A stretch of DNA of 64,000 bases from PALSA-1006 sp964571195. GTDB taxonomy: Bacteria; Pseudomonadota; Gammaproteobacteria; Burkholderiales; Gallionellaceae. The notes under the pieces were generated by a model. The model had not been told where the DNA came from. It was given only the letters and a program-made list of their open reading frames with translations, and searched no databases. How positions within the stretch are numbered: the stretch's first letter is position 1; the number at the start of each line of letters is the position of its first letter. Position numbers and translations under genes: made by a program. The stretch lies in contig CAZNAD010000002.1 of NCBI GenBank assembly GCA_964571195.1, forward strand, positions 214,979 to 278,978, written 5' to 3'. Shown piece by piece: positions 1 to 8,701 of the stretch.

Positions 1-1400
1 CGAACGTGGGCAACATGCAGGAGCTATTGCGCGACTTCCATGTGGAAAGCGTCATCAAGCTGGAGCAGAACTACCGCTCGCATGGCAACATCCTCGACGC
101 GGCCAACGCGCTCATCAGCAACAACCGCAACCGCCTCGGCAAAAACCTGTGGACCGATGCCGACAAGGGGGAGTCCATCCGCGTGTACGAGGCGGGTACG
201 GATGTGGACGAGGCGGCTTTCATCGTCGAGGAGATACAGCAACTCAAACGCGAAGGCGTGAACCTCACCGAGATGGCGCTGTTGTACCGTTCCAATGCGC
301 AATCACGCGTGCTGGAGCATGCGCTGGTGTCGGCGGGATTGTCGTATCGCGTATACGGTGGCCTGCGTTTCTTCGAGCGACAAGAGATCAAACACGCGCT
401 GGCCTATTTGCGTTTGATGCAGAACACCGACGACGACAATGCCCTGCTGCGCATCATCAACTTCCCCACGCGCGGCATCGGCGCGCGCAGCGTCGAGCAG
501 CTGCAGGAAGCGGCCAAGATGAACAATACGACGCTATGGGACGCGGCGGCGCGGGCGGGCGGCAAGGTCACCGCTTTTGTCGGCCTGATCGAATCGCTGC
601 GCAGCGCCACGCGTGAACTGCCGCTGCCCGAGATCATGGATCATGTGTTGCAACACAGCGGTCTGGTGGATCACTACAAGAACGAGACCGGCGCGAAAAA
701 ACGCGAGGCGGAAGAGCGTCTCGAGAACCTGAACGAACTTATCAACGCCGCGACCCTGTTCGTGCACGAGAACGAGGACGACAGCCTGACCGCCTTCCTC
801 TCCCATGCCTCGCTGGAAGCCGGCGAACATCAGGCGGGCGACAGCGAAGACGCGCTGCACCTGATGACGGTACATGCCGCCAAAGGGCTGGAGTTCCACA
901 CCGTGTTCATCACCGGCCTTGAGGAAGGGCTGTTCCCGCACCAGAACAGCCAGAACGTGGACGGCGGCCTGGATGAGGAGCGGCGGCTGATGTACGTGGC
1001 CATCACCCGCGCGCGGCGGCGTCTGTATCTCACTTTCGCACAGAGCCGCATGTTGCACGGGCAGACCAGCTACGGCATGGTGTCGAGTTTCCTGCGTGAG
1101 TTGCCGGAAGCCTTGCTGCATTGGCTCACGCCGCGCTTCAGCGCGCGCAAGACGTTCGACAGCGGCAAATATCAAACCGATTCCTATACGGCTGCATTCG
1201 CCGCGAACGCCACGGAAAAGGCGCCGCCGTCACCCAGTTCGATGTGGCGCATCGGCCAGCGCGTGTTCCACCAGAAATTCGGCGAGGGCGTGGTGACGGA
1301 TGTGAAGGGCGGCGGCAACGAAGGACAAGTCCAGGTCAACTTCAAACGCGCGGGCAGTAAATGGCTGGCGCTGGAATACGCCAAGCTGGAAGCCATCTGA
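1..1400 (+). CDS. uvrD: UvrD/Rep-family DNA helicase II, C-terminal part (5' truncated by window edge)
   Basis: ATP-dependent 3'-5' superfamily 1 DNA helicase used in nucleotide excision and mismatch repair. The reading frame is open to the first base, so only the C-terminal 465 or so residues are present and the Walker A region lies outside the window. Visible SF1 motifs are the KLEQNYRS segment (motif IV), the MTVHAAKGLEFHTVFITGLE segment (motif V) and EERRLMYVAITRARRRL (motif VI, arginine finger). The last 45 or so residues (RIGQRVFHQKFGEGVV onward, ending FKRAGSKWLALEYAKLEA) form the tudor-like C-terminal domain typical of UvrD/PcrA, which favours UvrD over Rep. The gene converges on the membrane-protein gene that ends 10 bases downstream. 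Confidence 0.95.
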   Translation, partial: NVGNMQELLRDFHVESVIKLEQNYRSHGNILDAANALISNNRNRLGKNLWTDADKGESIRVYEAGTDVDEAAFIVEEIQQLKREGVNLTEMALLYRSNAQSRVLEHALVSAGLSYRVYGGLRFFERQEIKHALAYLRLMQNTDDDNALLRIINFPTRGIGARSVEQLQEAAKMNNTTLWDAAARAGGKVTAFVGLIESLRSATRELPLPEIMDHVLQHSGLVDHYKNETGAKKREAEERLENLNELINAATLFVHENEDDSLTAFLSHASLEAGEHQAGDSEDALHLMTVHAAKGLEFHTVFITGLEEGLFPHQNSQNVDGGLDEERRLMYVAITRARRRLYLTFAQSRMLHGQTSYGMVSSFLRELPEALLHWLTPRFSARKTFDSGKYQTDSYTAAFAANATEKAPPSPSSMWRIGQRVFHQKFGEGVVTDVKGGGNEGQVQVNFKRAGSKWLALEYAKLEAI

Positions 1401-1410
1401 GCTTTGCGAG

Positions 1411-1884
1411 TTATTTGTCTGCGGTTTCGTGTTTGCTTGCGGAGCTGAGGGCGCTCGCTTCCATCACCGCAGTCACCATCACGATGATGAGTGTGGGCAG
1501 CAGTGCGATGCGCGTGAGTGCCGTCCAGATGATGTGGCCCATATGTGCGTCGCGCGCATTGAGGCTGATGAGCCAAGCGACAAAGATCAGCGTCGCCGAG
1601 ATGGCATACCCCAGCAACAACCATTTCCCGTGTTTATAGGCGAGCTGCCAGTGGGCAGCGACAAAAGCGCTCATGGTCTTTTTGCTGCGCAGGTAGATGT
1701 AGGTGATGAGGGAGGCGGAACACAGCAGCGGGATCAGCATGCCGACCATGCCGATGTCGAGCACAATCACCGCCGGGGTCATCAGCAGATCAAACAGGAA
1801 CAGCCCGGAGATGAACAGGTTGTGCGGTAGCTGCGCCTGTCTAACTTCGCGGTCGCCTATCTCATTGTCCATCTGGTGTGACAT
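1411..1884 (-). CDS. Hypothetical four-helix membrane protein
   Basis: A 157-residue protein of unknown function. Four hydrophobic stretches are visible (around residues 23-42, 43-62, 87-108 and 122-145), so it is probably a small polytopic inner-membrane protein with a hydrophilic N-terminus. Its start codon lies inside the 3' end of the upstream BPSS1780-type gene (overlap of 23 bases), which suggests co-translation with that membrane protein. No catalytic motif or family signature was recognised. The N-terminal start is the only one that includes the charged leader MSHQMDNEIGDREV; a later start cannot be excluded. Confidence 0.7.
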   Translation of the reverse strand: MSHQMDNEIGDREVRQAQLPHNLFISGLFLFDLLMTPAVIVLDIGMVGMLIPLLCSASLITYIYLRSKKTMSAFVAAHWQLAYKHGKWLLLGYAISATLIFVAWLISLNARDAHMGHIIWTALTRIALLPTLIIVMVTAVMEASALSSASKHETADK

Positions 1885-2644
1885 CTTGTTGCGGTGGGCT
1901 GTCGGTCGGCGGGGTGTTGTTCACGGCGTCTTCCGGCCAGGGGAAGATGCCGCGATAAGCGGCATAAATCGAGGTGGTCATGATGGGCAGCAGAATCACC
2001 CAGCCCAGCATCATCGGCAACGAAGCAACGATGGCGAACAGCATCATCATCACACCATAGACCGACAGCGGCGCGAGGTTGCGCACACAGCCGCGCAGGC
2101 TGGTTTTGAGCGCCGCCAGCGGGGATACTTTGTCAAAGGTCACCAGCATCGGCGCGAACTGGGTGGCCAGCAGCAAGCCGCTGAACAGAACCATGCCGAT
2201 CATGATGGCCAACATCGCGCCTTCGGTCGCATGGGCGATCACGGCAGGATCGTCTGCCGGGGTGCTGCCCATGAGGATCTCGACCAGTGCCGTGCCGCCA
2301 GCCAGCATCATCACGCCGAAGATCAGCAACTGGCCAATCAGATTGAGGCCGCCGAGTGTTACCAGTTGTTGCGTGTTGCGCTGGAAGCCCATGAACAGGT
2401 GCGCGAGTTCGAGCTCTTCATCATGCTCCAGCGCATGGCAGCCCCATAACAGACCGGAGAACAACACCGGGAACAGCAGGGTGGCAAGGAACTCGCCGAC
2501 CACCGGGAGGCTGGAAATGCCAACCAGCGCGGCGATGCCGATGAGTGTCAGCACCACCCACAGGATCGGGCTTTTTTTGAACAGGTAGATGCCCTGTTTG
2601 ATCCACAGCCAGCCGCTGCCCATCGTGAGTTTATTCGCTTCCAT
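1862..2644 (-). CDS. BPSS1780-family inner membrane protein
   Basis: A 260-residue polytopic membrane protein resembling the betaproteobacterial BPSS1780 family, whose function is unknown. The N-terminus (GSGWLWIKQGIYLFKKSP) is the usual family opening, a short amphipathic segment followed by the first membrane span. Five or six further hydrophobic segments follow (about residues 27-60, 100-125, 140-165, 190-215 and 220-235). The C-terminal tail is hydrophilic and rich in P and D. The gene lies 13 bases downstream of thrB and overlaps the next small membrane-protein gene, so thrB and these two membrane genes probably share a transcript. The family assignment comes from memory of sequence style, not a search. 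Confidence 0.75.
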   Translation of the reverse strand: MEANKLTMGSGWLWIKQGIYLFKKSPILWVVLTLIGIAALVGISSLPVVGEFLATLLFPVLFSGLLWGCHALEHDEELELAHLFMGFQRNTQQLVTLGGLNLIGQLLIFGVMMLAGGTALVEILMGSTPADDPAVIAHATEGAMLAIMIGMVLFSGLLLATQFAPMLVTFDKVSPLAALKTSLRGCVRNLAPLSVYGVMMMLFAIVASLPMMLGWVILLPIMTTSIYAAYRGIFPWPEDAVNNTPPTDSPPQQDVTPDGQ

Positions 2645-2657
2645 GCGGGTGTCCTGT

Positions 2658-3602
2658 CTATAACCAAGGGGTATCCGTGCCTGCGGCGATATGGCGCTGC
2701 AGGATACGTTTGAATTGATCGGGGTTATGTGCGTTCACGATCTCGCCCGCGCGCGGCAGATGCAGGTCGAACAGGCGCGAGATCCAGAAACGCAGCGCCG
2801 CCACGCGCAAAGCAGTCGGCCAGGCGGCGGCTTCCTGTGCGGTGAACGGGCGGGTGCCGTGATAGGCGTGCAGGAAGGCGCGGGTGCGCTCCGCATCCAG
2901 GTCGCCGCTGGCAGTCATGCACCAGTCGTTGACGGTGATCGCGACATCGTAGAGCAGCACGTCGTTGCAGGCGAAATAAAAATCGATCAGTCCGCCGACA
3001 CGCTCGCCGTCCATCAGCACATTGTCGCGGAACAGGTCGGCATGCACCACGCCGCGCGGCAGGTCATTCAGGGCGTGGCTCGCATGGTGGGCCACCTCGG
3101 CATCCAGCAAGGCGGCATCTTCCGCCGCCAGGAAGCCGCGCACATGCTGTACCGCGCTGCTGCGCCATGCCGCCCCGCGCGGATTATCCATCTTCCCCGC
3201 GAAACTCTGTCCGGCGCTGTGCATCTGTCCCAGCATGGCACCCACTGCTGCGCAATTGTTTACGCTCGGCTGCGTCACCGACTTGCCGGGTAGACGGCTC
3301 ACGATACAAGCGGGCTTGCCGTTGAGTGTGCCAAGAAAGCGGTCATCCTTGTCCGCCACCGGGCAGGGGCAGGGGATGCCGTGGCGCGCGAGATGCGCCA
3401 TCAGGTCGAGATAAAAAGGCAGCTCGTGTGCTGTGAGTTTCTCGAACAGGGTGAGTACGAAACGCCCGTTGCTGGTGGTGACGAAATAATTGGTGTTTTC
3501 GATACCGGAAGCGATGCCCTGCAGTTCAAGCAGGGTGCCGAGCGAATAGTGGCTCAGCCATGCGGTGATATCCGCCTCGGTGACGCGAGTGAAGACTGCC
3601 AT
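2658..3602 (-). CDS. thrB: Homoserine kinase, choline-kinase-like fold (ThrB type II)
   Basis: Phosphorylates L-homoserine in threonine biosynthesis. This is the APH/choline-kinase-fold enzyme of beta- and gammaproteobacteria, not the GHMP-type ThrB of E. coli. Visible motifs are the N-terminal GIENTNYFVTTSNGRFVLTLFE ATP-lid region (partly quoted), the Brenner catalytic motif GVVHADLFRDNVLMDG (catalytic Asp and metal-binding Asn) and the following LIDFYFACND metal-binding Asp. I chose the ATG giving MAVFTRVTEADI (314 residues) because the frame extends 31 codons further upstream into the preceding gene with no similarity to the family. It lies 13 bases downstream of a DUF2782 gene, a common arrangement in betaproteobacteria near polA. 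Confidence 0.92.
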   Translation of the reverse strand: MAVFTRVTEADITAWLSHYSLGTLLELQGIASGIENTNYFVTTSNGRFVLTLFEKLTAHELPFYLDLMAHLARHGIPCPCPVADKDDRFLGTLNGKPACIVSRLPGKSVTQPSVNNCAAVGAMLGQMHSAGQSFAGKMDNPRGAAWRSSAVQHVRGFLAAEDAALLDAEVAHHASHALNDLPRGVVHADLFRDNVLMDGERVGGLIDFYFACNDVLLYDVAITVNDWCMTASGDLDAERTRAFLHAYHGTRPFTAQEAAAWPTALRVAALRFWISRLFDLHLPRAGEIVNAHNPDQFKRILQRHIAAGTDTPWL

Positions 3603-3615
3603 GCTGGAACCTGTA

Positions 3616-3939
3616 TCAGAATTTGAAGATGACCCATTGCGGGACGCGCAAGCCGGAATCCAAACTATCCCGTCGCGCGAACTTGCCGTCGCCACGGTCG
3701 TCCACCAGGTAATAGGGTTTGCCGTGTTTGGGCGTCACTTTGATCATGTAAAGCTTGCCGTTGGAGCGGTATTCCTCAACGGTCTGCCCGACCTCTTTGG
3801 TGATGGTCACCTGCGGCTCGTCCGGCGCATCGGAGGACGGCAACGCGGCCGGCGGGGGGGGAGTCTTCGCTTCGGCAGGCTGTTCCGCGTAGGCGCTGCC
3901 ACACAGGCAACTCAGAAATAGAATGGTGATCAGGCGCAT
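3616..3939 (-). CDS. DUF2782 periplasmic protein
   Basis: A 107-residue secreted protein (115 if the upstream ATG at 3963 is used) of the DUF2782 family, function unknown. It has an N-terminal signal peptide (MRLITILFLSCLCGSAYA) with a likely cleavage after AYA. A proline-rich linker (about residues 20-45) follows, then a compact domain with VEEYRSNGKLYMIKVTPK and GKPYYLVDDRGDGKF, the recognisable DUF2782 core. I prefer the downstream ATG because it places positive charge directly before the hydrophobic core. It sits between the LOG-family gene and thrB in the same orientation and is probably cotranscribed with thrB. Confidence 0.82.
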   Translation of the reverse strand: MRLITILFLSCLCGSAYAEQPAEAKTPPPPAALPSSDAPDEPQVTITKEVGQTVEEYRSNGKLYMIKVTPKHGKPYYLVDDRGDGKFARRDSLDSGLRVPQWVIFKF

Positions 3940-4027
3940 CGCGTTTCCCCGGTGGTTTTGCATGGGGGTATTTTAGCAGAGAAGGGGGATGGGAGCCTCT
4001 TCCTTCCCTCTTCACCCTTCACTGATT

Positions 4028-4744
4028 TTACAGGTTGAGCTGCATCTCGAGTTCCGATGCCGATGGCTCGAAGCCGCGCGTCTCGTAATGTTTGAAGATG
4101 GCGGCGACGATCTGTTCCGGCTCGTCGATGACCTGGATGAGTTCCAGATCGTCGGGGCCGATCATCTTCTCTTCTAGCAAGCTGGTCTTGAACCAGTCCA
4201 CCATGCCGCCCCAGAACTTGCTGCCGACTAGGATGATGGGCATCTTGCGCGTCTTGCCGGTCTGCACCAGCGTGAGCGCCTCCATCAATTCGTCCAGTGT
4301 GCCGAAACCGCCCGGCATCACCACATAGGCGCTGGCGAATTTGACGAACATCACCTTGCGCGTGAAGAAATGCTGGAAAGTCTGGCTGATGTTCTGATAG
4401 GGGTTGTTGTGTTGCTCGTGCGGCAATTGGATGTTGAGGCCGACACTGGGCGATTTGCCGTAGAACGCGCCCTTGTTGGCCGCTTCCATCACGCCGGGGC
4501 CGCCGCCCGAAATGACCGAGAATCCGGCATCGGAAAGCATGCGCGCGATCTCTTCGGTCAGTTTGTAATAGGGGTGGTCATGCGGTGTGCGCGCGCTGCC
4601 GAAGATACTCACGGCGGGCTGGATGTCCTGCAGGCGTTCGGTGGCCGAGACGAATTCTGACATAATGCCGAATACGCGCCATGCCTCCTTCGACTGCGTC
4701 AGCTCGGGTAGATGCGAGTGAGGAATTTTGGATTGTCCGTTCAT
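4028..4744 (-). CDS. LOG-family (TIGR00730) nucleotide 5'-monophosphate phosphoribohydrolase-like protein
   Basis: A 238-residue Rossmann-fold protein of the lysine-decarboxylase-like LOG family. Known members cleave the N-glycosidic bond of cytokinin riboside or purine/pyrimidine monophosphates. Both signature motifs are present: SGGGPGVMEAANKGA, and PGGFGTLDELMEALT, the PGGxGTxxE catalytic motif. The alignment-typical SIFGSARTP opening is seen near residue 47. The N-terminal 40 residues form a charged extension. The gene is divergent from polA, with only 18 bases between the two start codons, so the two share a very short promoter region. The exact substrate cannot be read from sequence. 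Confidence 0.88.
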   Translation of the reverse strand: MNGQSKIPHSHLPELTQSKEAWRVFGIMSEFVSATERLQDIQPAVSIFGSARTPHDHPYYKLTEEIARMLSDAGFSVISGGGPGVMEAANKGAFYGKSPSVGLNIQLPHEQHNNPYQNISQTFQHFFTRKVMFVKFASAYVVMPGGFGTLDELMEALTLVQTGKTRKMPIILVGSKFWGGMVDWFKTSLLEEKMIGPDDLELIQVIDEPEQIVAAIFKHYETRGFEPSASELEMQLNL

Positions 4745-4762
4745 CTCAATCTTTCAAAAATA

Positions 4763-7564
4763 ATGAAGACACTGCTGTTAGTCGATGGCTCATCTTACCT
4801 GTATCGCGCGTTCCACGCGATGCCCGATCTGCGCAGTCCCACCGGCCTGCCGACCGGCGCGATACAAGGCGTGCTCAACATGCTGCGCCGCCTGCAAAAA
4901 GACTACCCGGCGGATTATAGCGCCTGCGTATTCGACGCCAAGGGCAAAACCTTCCGCGATGACTGGTATCCCGAATACAAGGCCAACCGCCCTTCCATGC
5001 CGGACGACCTGCGCGCGCAGATCGAGCCGTTGCACGAGGCGGTCGCCGCCTACGGCTGGAACATCCTGATGATAGACGGCGTGGAGGCCGACGACGTGAT
5101 CGGCACACTGGCGCAACAGGCCGCGCAGGGCGGCGCGCGTTGCATCGTCTCCACCGGCGACAAAGACCTCACCCAGCTGGTTAACAGCCAGGTGCAGCTC
5201 ATCAATACCATGAGCAACGAGGTGCTCGACGAAGCGGGCGTGCTGGCTAAGTTCGGCGTGCCGCCCGAGCGTATCGTGGATTATCTGACGCTGGTCGGAG
5301 ATGCCGTCGACAACGTGCCCGGGGTGACCAAATGCGGCCCCAAGACGGCGGTGAAATGGCTCACGCAATACGGCACACTGGACAACCTGATCGCCCATGC
5401 CGGCGAAGTGGGCGGCGTAGTCGGCGAGAACCTTCGCGCCGCATTGGACTGGCTGCCGCAAGGCCGCCGTCTGGTCACGGTGAAATGTGATGTCGAACTG
5501 CCGCTGCGCTTCGATCAACTGACCGCCCCGCAACAGGACACGGAGAAGTTGCGCGGACTGCTGGAACAGTTCGGATTCAGGAGTTGGTTGCGCGAACTTT
5601 CTTCCTCTTCAGATTTGCTCCCCTCGCCCTATGGGAGAGGGGCTGGGGGTGAGGGAGACTCTAGTAAAGTTACTGCCATACACCAAAGCACCCCCACCCT
5701 AACCCTCCCCCAGAGGGAGAGGGGACAGGAGCTGCAATCTTCCGGCGAACTGTTCAGCAACGACACCTCGCGCTACGAAGCTATCCTCACCGATGCCCAG
5801 CTCGATGTCTGGCTAGGCAAGCTCATGCAAGCCCCGCTGGTCAGCATCGATACCGAGACCACCGGCCTCGACACGATGGAGGCACAACTGGTCGGCATCT
5901 CGCTCGCCGTCACATCGGGCGAAGCCGTCTATATTCCACTGGCGCACCACTACCCCGGCGCACCGGATCAGTTGAGCCGCGCACATGTGCTGCAAAAACT
6001 ACAGCCCTGGCTGGAAAGCGCGCAGCACAAGAAGCTCGGCCAGAATCTCAAATACGACCAGCACATCTTCGCCAATCACGGCATCGCGTTGCGCGGTATC
6101 GCCGAAGACACCTTGCTGCAATCCTATGTGATCGAATCACACAAGCCGCACGACCTGGAGAATCTGGTGCTGCGCCATCTCGGCCTCAAGACCATCCCCT
6201 ACAGCGAAGTGGTGGGCAAAGGCGCAAAACAGATCGGCTTCGACCAAGTCGACCTCGACACCGCCACCAGATATGCCGCCGAAGATGCCGACATCACGCT
6301 GCGCCTGTACCAGCATTTTGCGCCGCAGCTACAGGGCGATCTGGTCAAGGTTTATCGGGATATCGAGTTGCCCGTGCGCGAAGTGCTGTTCAAGATGGAG
6401 CGCAACGGCGTGTTGATCGACAGCGCCATGCTGGCGCGGCAGAGTCACGAGCTGGGCGGGAAGTTGATGGCGATTGAGACACAGGCGTTCGAGGCGGCGG
6501 GGCAGCCGTTCAATCTCAACTCTCCCAAACAGTTGAGTGAAATCCTGTTCGGCAAACTGCAATTGCCGGTAAAGAAAAAAACGCCGAGCGGCACCCCCTC
6601 CACCGACGAAGAAGTGTTGCAGGAACTCGCACTCGATTACCCGCTGCCCAAGATCTTGCTGGAGCACCGCAGTCTATCGAAGTTAAAATCCACCTACACC
6701 GACAAACTGCCGCAGATGGTGAACCGCCACACCGGACGGGTACACACCAGTTATTCACAAGCCGTGGCGGTGACCGGGCGCTTGGCCTCCAGCGACCCCA
6801 ATCTGCAAAACATCCCGGTGCGCACCGCCGAAGGTCGCCGTATCCGCGAAGCCTTCATCGCCCCGCAGGGCAGCCGTATCGTCTCCGCTGACTATTCGCA
6901 GATCGAGCTGCGCATCATGGCGCATCTGTCTGCTGATGCCGGGTTGCTCAAAGCCTTTGCCAACGGTGAAGACATCCACCGCGCCACTGCCGCCGAAGTG
7001 TTCGGTGTGCCGCTCGATGCCGTCAGCAGTGAACAGCGCCGCTATGCCAAGGTGATTAACTTCGGTCTCATCTACGGCATGTCTGCCTACGGTCTTGCCA
7101 GCCAACTCAACATCGAGAACAGTGCCGCCAAACAATACATCGACCTCTACTTCGCGCGTTATCCGGGTGTGAAGCACTACATGGACAGCACCCGCGAACA
7201 GGCCAAGGCACAAGGCTATGTCGAGACTGTGTTTGGAAGAAGATTGTGGTTGCCCGAGATCAACGGCGCGAATGGCATGAGAAGACAAGCCGCCGAACGT
7301 GCTGCCATCAACGCGCCTATGCAAGGCACAGCGGCAGACCTGATCAAGCTTGCGATGATCGCTGTGCAGGATTGGCTGGAGAAGGAGAAGTTACAAAGCA
7401 AACTTGTCATGCAGGTGCACGACGAACTGGTGCTGGAAGTGCCGCAGTCCGAGCTGCAACTCGTGAAAGAAAAAGTGCGCGAGTTGATGTGCAATGTGGC
7501 GGAATTGAAAGTGCCGCTGGAAGTGGGGTTGGGTGAGGGGGCGAATTGGGATGAGGCGCATTAG
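4763..7564 (+). CDS. polA: DNA polymerase I with an in-frame repeat insertion
   Basis: A 933-residue DNA polymerase I for gap filling and Okazaki fragment processing. All three activities look intact. The 5'-3' nuclease has LLVDGSSYLYRAFHA, VEADDVIGTLA and STGDKDLTQL. The proofreading domain has SIDTETTGLD (Exo I) and YAAEDADITLRLY (Exo III). The polymerase has motifs A (SADYSQIELRIMAHLS), B (RRYAKVINFGLIYGMSAYG) and C (MQVHDELVLEV). The ATG used starts MKTLLLVDGS; the upstream in-frame extension has no family similarity. Residues about 285-323, in the linker between the 5' nuclease and proofreading domains, are encoded by a dispersed palindromic repeat (LPSPYGRGAGGEG ... TLTLPQRERG) that keeps the frame. 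Function is probably preserved because the linker is flexible. Confidence 0.96.
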   Translation: MKTLLLVDGSSYLYRAFHAMPDLRSPTGLPTGAIQGVLNMLRRLQKDYPADYSACVFDAKGKTFRDDWYPEYKANRPSMPDDLRAQIEPLHEAVAAYGWNILMIDGVEADDVIGTLAQQAAQGGARCIVSTGDKDLTQLVNSQVQLINTMSNEVLDEAGVLAKFGVPPERIVDYLTLVGDAVDNVPGVTKCGPKTAVKWLTQYGTLDNLIAHAGEVGGVVGENLRAALDWLPQGRRLVTVKCDVELPLRFDQLTAPQQDTEKLRGLLEQFGFRSWLRELSSSSDLLPSPYGRGAGGEGDSSKVTAIHQSTPTLTLPQRERGQELQSSGELFSNDTSRYEAILTDAQLDVWLGKLMQAPLVSIDTETTGLDTMEAQLVGISLAVTSGEAVYIPLAHHYPGAPDQLSRAHVLQKLQPWLESAQHKKLGQNLKYDQHIFANHGIALRGIAEDTLLQSYVIESHKPHDLENLVLRHLGLKTIPYSEVVGKGAKQIGFDQVDLDTATRYAAEDADITLRLYQHFAPQLQGDLVKVYRDIELPVREVLFKMERNGVLIDSAMLARQSHELGGKLMAIETQAFEAAGQPFNLNSPKQLSEILFGKLQLPVKKKTPSGTPSTDEEVLQELALDYPLPKILLEHRSLSKLKSTYTDKLPQMVNRHTGRVHTSYSQAVAVTGRLASSDPNLQNIPVRTAEGRRIREAFIAPQGSRIVSADYSQIELRIMAHLSADAGLLKAFANGEDIHRATAAEVFGVPLDAVSSEQRRYAKVINFGLIYGMSAYGLASQLNIENSAAKQYIDLYFARYPGVKHYMDSTREQAKAQGYVETVFGRRLWLPEINGANGMRRQAAERAAINAPMQGTAADLIKLAMIAVQDWLEKEKLQSKLVMQVHDELVLEVPQSELQLVKEKVRELMCNVAELKVPLEVGLGEGANWDEAH
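5616..5730. repeat. Family A palindromic repeat inside polA (paired inverted arms)
   Basis: Two inverted copies of a C-rich/G-rich motif (arms about 5619-5659 and 5689-5727, each containing CCCTCTCCC or GGGAGAGGG) are separated by a spacer of about 30 bases. The same arm sequence recurs at seven other places in the window, mostly between genes. Here it is read through in the polA frame as Gly/Pro/Arg-rich peptide, without a stop codon or frameshift. Confidence 0.9.
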
Positions 7565-7581
7565 TGAATGCTTGCCGCTTC

Positions 7582-7621
7582 AGTCCCCTCTCCCTCTGGG
7601 GGAGGGTTAGGGAGGGGGCGC
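7582..7621. repeat. Family A repeat, single arm, downstream of polA
   Basis: A single family A arm (CCCCTCTCCCTCTGGGGGAG core, then AGGGTTAGGGAGGGGG) begins 17 bases after the polA stop. It forms a short stem-loop (CTCCCTCTGGGGGAG) and may act as a transcript end or mRNA-stabilising hairpin, though no T-run follows. Confidence 0.8.
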
Positions 7622-7652
7622 TCTTTGTTTTCCGCTTAACTTCAAGGGCAAA

Positions 7653-7930
7653 ACCGTCGGGGGTAGCCCGACAGCTAGTTACCTTCTTTTGCTTCGCCAA
7701 AAGAAGGTAACCGAAGAAAAGGCGACCCCGGTTTGCCGCCCACTTCGTGGGTACCCTGCGTTGCTCATCTGGTCAGGCGGCTGCGGAACTCGCACGATCC
7801 GCTACGCGGCCACGTGCTCAAACAGTCCTCGCCGAAATCCCCTGACCCGCCTCCGCTACTCGGCGGCGCACAGGGGAAGGGAAAGTCCCAAAAACAAAGC
7901 GTACAGTTGGCACGTTGTGCCCACTGTACT
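7653..7930 (+). repeat. Family B long repeat, left inverted copy
   Basis: The repeat starts ACCGTCGGGGGTAGCCCGAC and contains the stem-loop TTTTGCTTCGCCAAAAGAAG. It then passes through GGCGACCCCGGTTTGCCGCC, GGCGGCTGCGGAACTCGC and CTCGCCGAAATCCCCTG to CGGCGGCGCACAGGGGAAG. Each of these blocks is found again in reverse complement at 8702-8963. Several short ORFs cross it in different frames, but their peptides (for example PVCRPLRG) are translations of a repeat and I do not call them genes. Confidence 0.85.
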
Positions 7931-8002
7931 GTGCAAGGCTTCATTTATTTTTGGCACTCAGTGCATAGTCAAATCAATTCGACTCAGCTACATTGCAGTC
8001 CT

Positions 8003-8671
8003 ATGAAACAAAGTCTCTTTCGCTACATGACTGCCGAGCATGCAGATGCGTTTGTGCGCCGAGGTGAAATGTTGTTTCGTTCACTTTCGTACTATCGTGA
8101 TTTCGAGGATGAGGGTATTCGTAGTGATGAATTCGAAGGAACAAGGGTTCATCTTCCGGTAGACGGGCTAAAAGTAACAAAGGTGTCCACAGGTGAAGTG
8201 ATTTCATTGCCGTACACATTTGAGTCAACTGCGCAGGAAGAAAACATCTTTGTCTCCTGTATGAGTACTACATATAGTGAATTTCTTGCTGAAAAATTCA
8301 ACGCTAAGATTTGCATTGAAATACATGAGCCAATCAGGTTGCTTTCACTCATCCGTGGCGCACTTGCGAGACGCCCCTCTGTAAAAAATAAGCACTTGGA
8401 GTATGGTCCGGTCAAATACTACGAGCCACACGAACCGCCTATTGTAGATTGGGCATTGCCAGAGAAAATTGCGCTATCCAAGCTGACAAAATTTTCGTGG
8501 CAAAGTGAATACCGGATTGCCTTTGCCGTAAAAGGAGCGTTCGATGTTGAGAAAGTTCAAGTCCAACTTGTACCTCTTGGTGAACGTCGTAAGCATCGAT
8601 CCACTGAACATCCAATGCAACTTCTCAAACTTGGAAGCATTTCAAAACTATGCACTATCCATCAGTTCTGA
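8003..8671 (+). CDS. Orphan hypothetical protein enclosed by inverted repeats
   Basis: A 222-residue protein of unknown function. The frame stays open upstream through the left repeat, but the ATG at MKQSLFRYMTAEH is the first after the repeat ends. The N-terminus (LFRYMTAEHADAFVRRGEML, then FRSLSYYRDFEDEG) and the middle (ENIFVSCMSTTYSEFLAEKF, then NAKICIEI) resemble the layout of DUF2971-type proteins, in which a short RYM opening precedes a beta-strand with a conserved Cys/Ser. That resemblance is weak and unverified. No signal peptide or membrane span is visible. Codon use is clearly more AT-rich than in neighbouring genes, which fits recent acquisition. Candidate roles such as a toxin or defence effector are speculation. 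Confidence 0.7.
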   Translation: MKQSLFRYMTAEHADAFVRRGEMLFRSLSYYRDFEDEGIRSDEFEGTRVHLPVDGLKVTKVSTGEVISLPYTFESTAQEENIFVSCMSTTYSEFLAEKFNAKICIEIHEPIRLLSLIRGALARRPSVKNKHLEYGPVKYYEPHEPPIVDWALPEKIALSKLTKFSWQSEYRIAFAVKGAFDVEKVQVQLVPLGERRKHRSTEHPMQLLKLGSISKLCTIHQF

Positions 8672-8701
8672 TGTGTATGCAGGGAGAATCGGATGCAATA
8701 A

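Noticed and set aside
7733..8002. N-terminal extension of the orphan gene through the left repeat
   Set aside because: The extension is translated repeat sequence; the ATG at 8003 follows directly after it and is a better start.
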